Shown piece after piece: positions 5,583 to 7,469 of a stretch of 7,469 nt of DNA. A model generated the notes under the pieces. The model was not told the origin of the DNA. It saw nothing but the letters and a program-made list of their open reading frames with translations, and did no database searches. This DNA is from an uncultured Ruminococcus sp. (GTDB lineage: Bacteria; Bacillota; Clostridia; Oscillospirales; CAG-272), in the NCBI GenBank assembly GCA_902797125.1, contig CADBRS010000052.1, forward strand, positions 1 through 7,469. The letters run 5' to 3'. Within the stretch, counting starts at the first letter, position 1. Each line of letters starts with the position of its first letter. A program made the translations under genes and the position numbers.

Positions 5583-7469
5583 TTAAGGCATATACTTGAA
5601 TTTGATCTTGCGGGATGTGTGAGGAGACAGGAAAACGTGTTTGAAATCGATCAAACGCCCGTCCCCGCTTCTGTCAAAGCACAAGACCGTATACCCGCTT
5701 CCCACGTCGCTCTGATTTTCGAGAACGACTGTTTTTTCATCGATCCAGTTTTCCGTGATCTTGGCATAACTGAGACCGTGCCCGAAAGGATAGACGGGTT
5801 TTCCTTTGAAGAAACGGTATGTCCGATTCTTCATGCTGTAATCTTCGAACGGAGGAAGATCGTCGACGCTGCGGTAGAATGTGACAGGCAACCGCCCTGA
5901 AGGAGAAGTTTTCCCGAACAGGATCCGGGCCAGTGCGTTCCCGCCTTCCGCTCCGGGATAGAAACACTGCAGAACGGCATCGCAATGCTGATCCATGTCG
6001 GCCAGATTGACGGCAGAGCCGGACACGTTGACGAACACGATCGGTTTCCCGGTCTTCTTGATCTCCTCGTACAGAGTGAGCTGAGACTGCGGGAGATCCA
6101 GCGTCGTGCGGTCTCCCGCCTCGCCCTCTTCCCCTTCGATCGAGGGATTCAGACCCATGATCATCACGACGACGTCGGCCTGTCTGGCGGTCACGACCGC
6201 AGAGCGTACGTTTTCCCCGGCGTCCGGGCTCGGATGAGGATTGGAAACGTTGCATCCTTTGTTGTAGAAGACACGGCCCGCGCAGAGGTCCTGGATGCCC
6301 CTCAGCAAGGTCGAATAGCGGTCCATGGTCCCCGCGTAATTGCCGAGGAGCACGGCCCTGTCATCCGCATCTGGCCCGACAACGGCCACTTTCAGGTCTT
6401 TAGTGTTACGCAATGGCAAGATGCCGTTGTTCTTCAGCAGCACGATGCTCCGCTCAGCCATTTTCAGGTTCAGGGCCCGATGCTTGTCCGAAGCGACGCA
6501 ATCGTAACTGATCTTGTCATATTCACAATCTTTGGCGAACATACCCAATGCGTATCTGGCGGTAAACAGGCGAACGACGGCTTCGGTCACCGTCTCTTCG
6601 CTGAGCAGTCCTTCCGCCAAAGAGGCTTTCAGCCATTGGTATGCGTTGCCGCAATTGAGATCGCATCCCTTGTTGACGGCCAATGCGGCGCTTTCGATGC
6701 CGTTGGCCGTGACCTTATGGTGCTGGTCGAAATCACAAATCGCTCCGCAGTCCGAAACGACATAACCCTCGAAGCCCCACTCCCCGCGAAGGATATCGCA
6801 AAGGAGCTGCTGGCTTCCGCAGCAGGGTTCCCCGTTGACCCGGTTGTAGGCTCCCATAACGGCAGACGGGTCCGCGTGTTCGATCACATAACGGAAAGCA
6901 AACAGATACGTTTCGTCCATCTCTTTCCGGGAGATGTCGACATTGAAAGAATGACGCAGTTTTTCAGGCCCGCTGTGGACGGCAAAATGTTTCAGCGTGG
7001 CGTCCACCTTCCGGTATTTTCCGGTTCCCTGAAGACCCTTTACGAAAGAGGTAGCTATACGTCCCGTCAGATACGGATCTTCGCCGTAGGTCTCATGCCC
7101 GCGGCCCCATCTCGGATCCCGGAAAATATTGATGTTCGGAGACCAGTAATTCAATCCCTGATATTGCTGAGTCTCGCCGAATTGTTTATACTCATTGTAA
7201 TTGGCTCTGGCCTCGTCCGAGATCGCGGTAGCCACCTTCAGCATCAGCGCGTCGTCGAAGCTGGCAGCCATGCCGATCGCCTGAGGGAAAACCGTCGCGA
7301 CGCCGCATCTGGCCACACCGTGAAGGGCTTCATTCCACCAGTTATATGCAGGAATGCCCAGTCTGGGGATAGCCGGAGCGGTATAGAGCATCTGTCCGCA
7401 TTTCTCTTCCAGAGTCATTTTCGAGACCAGTTTTTCGGCCTGCTTTCGAAAAGATTTTTTGTCTAAATA
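5583..7469 (-). CDS. Family 3 glycoside hydrolase, beta-xylosidase-like, N-terminus beyond right edge
   Basis: A GH3 exo-acting glycosidase, probably releasing xylose, glucose or arabinose from the non-reducing ends of plant oligosaccharides. The frame is open to the right edge: 17 codons before ATG 7418 read YLDKKSFRKQAEKLVSK and join MTLEEK, the usual GH3 N-terminus, so the real start lies beyond the window. Numbering from that ATG: YNWWNEALHGVAR (25-37) and KHFAVHSGPEKLRHSF (143-158) are typical of the GH3 beta-xylosidase branch; DPRWGRGHETYGEDPYL lies at 101-117; the nucleophile is Asp223 in VVSDCGAI. The second domain has AERSIVLLKNNGILPL (321-336), VAVVGPDADD, and EGEEGEAGDR (428-437), which holds the likely acid/base Glu. 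FGHGLSY (545-551) leads into a fibronectin-III-like tail that looks short, about 60 residues. A signal peptide cannot be assessed. The GH3 call is firm; the sugar is inferred. Confidence 0.94.
   Translation of the reverse strand, partial: YLDKKSFRKQAEKLVSKMTLEEKCGQMLYTAPAIPRLGIPAYNWWNEALHGVARCGVATVFPQAIGMAASFDDALMLKVATAISDEARANYNEYKQFGETQQYQGLNYWSPNINIFRDPRWGRGHETYGEDPYLTGRIATSFVKGLQGTGKYRKVDATLKHFAVHSGPEKLRHSFNVDISRKEMDETYLFAFRYVIEHADPSAVMGAYNRVNGEPCCGSQQLLCDILRGEWGFEGYVVSDCGAICDFDQHHKVTANGIESAALAVNKGCDLNCGNAYQWLKASLAEGLLSEETVTEAVVRLFTARYALGMFAKDCEYDKISYDCVASDKHRALNLKMAERSIVLLKNNGILPLRNTKDLKVAVVGPDADDRAVLLGNYAGTMDRYSTLLRGIQDLCAGRVFYNKGCNVSNPHPSPDAGENVRSAVVTARQADVVVMIMGLNPSIEGEEGEAGDRTTLDLPQSQLTLYEEIKKTGKPIVFVNVSGSAVNLADMDQHCDAVLQCFYPGAEGGNALARILFGKTSPSGRLPVTFYRSVDDLPPFEDYSMKNRTYRFFKGKPVYPFGHGLSYAKITENWIDEKTVVLENQSDVGSGYTVLCFDRSGDGRLIDFKHVFLSPHTSRKIKFKYMP

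Noticed and set aside
5985..7466. Plus-strand open frame of about 490 codons
   Set aside because: It lies wholly opposite the GH3 gene, whose motifs are unmistakable, and its translation shows no family features. It arises from the codon use of the true gene.
1..7469. CRISPR array, tRNA or rRNA genes, insertion sequence, phage genes
   Set aside because: No regularly spaced repeats, cloverleaf with a TTCGA-type arm, transposase motifs or terminal inverted repeats were seen.

Overview
The window looks like a chromosomal piece of a Bacillota (Firmicutes) bacterium, probably Clostridia-like. Grounds: consensus AAGGAGG/GGAGGTG ribosome-binding sites, TTGACA/TATAAT-type promoters, a lepA-hemW operon, and a DUF1292 (YrzB-type) acidic protein, a family typical of Firmicutes. 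Base composition is balanced, roughly half G+C. No species is named because no marker here decides it.

Layout, left to right. (1) 1-680, minus: an aldo/keto reductase that runs off the left edge, so its C-terminus is missing. (2) 681-948: a non-coding stretch that, read on the minus strand, folds into an RNA of about 205 nt whose two ends close in a long helix ending in a seven-T tract. It may be a 6S-like RNA or a leader attenuator for the reductase. (3) 949-1287, minus: the DUF1292 protein, with its own promoter at 1342-1370. (4) 1399-4363, minus: the lepA-hemW operon, with an 8-bp overlap between the two genes. (5) 4364-4510: a compact regulatory region. It holds two facing, overlapping promoters, a terminator-like hairpin in the lepA leader, and a second hairpin between the lepA Shine-Dalgarno sequence and its start codon. 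(6) 4511-5518, plus: a Gfo/Idh/MocA-type dehydrogenase, followed by a strong intrinsic terminator. (7) 5583-7469, minus: a family 3 glycoside hydrolase of beta-xylosidase type, cut off at its N-terminus by the right edge.

How the genes fit together. lepA (translation factor EF4) and hemW (heme chaperone-like radical SAM protein) are housekeeping genes. The reductase, the sugar-type dehydrogenase and the glycosidase are consistent with plant-polysaccharide or sugar-derivative metabolism, but they are in separate transcription units, so a shared pathway is inference. I found no mobile element, CRISPR array, tRNA or rRNA. The most unusual parts are non-coding: the structured RNA before the reductase and the control region before lepA.
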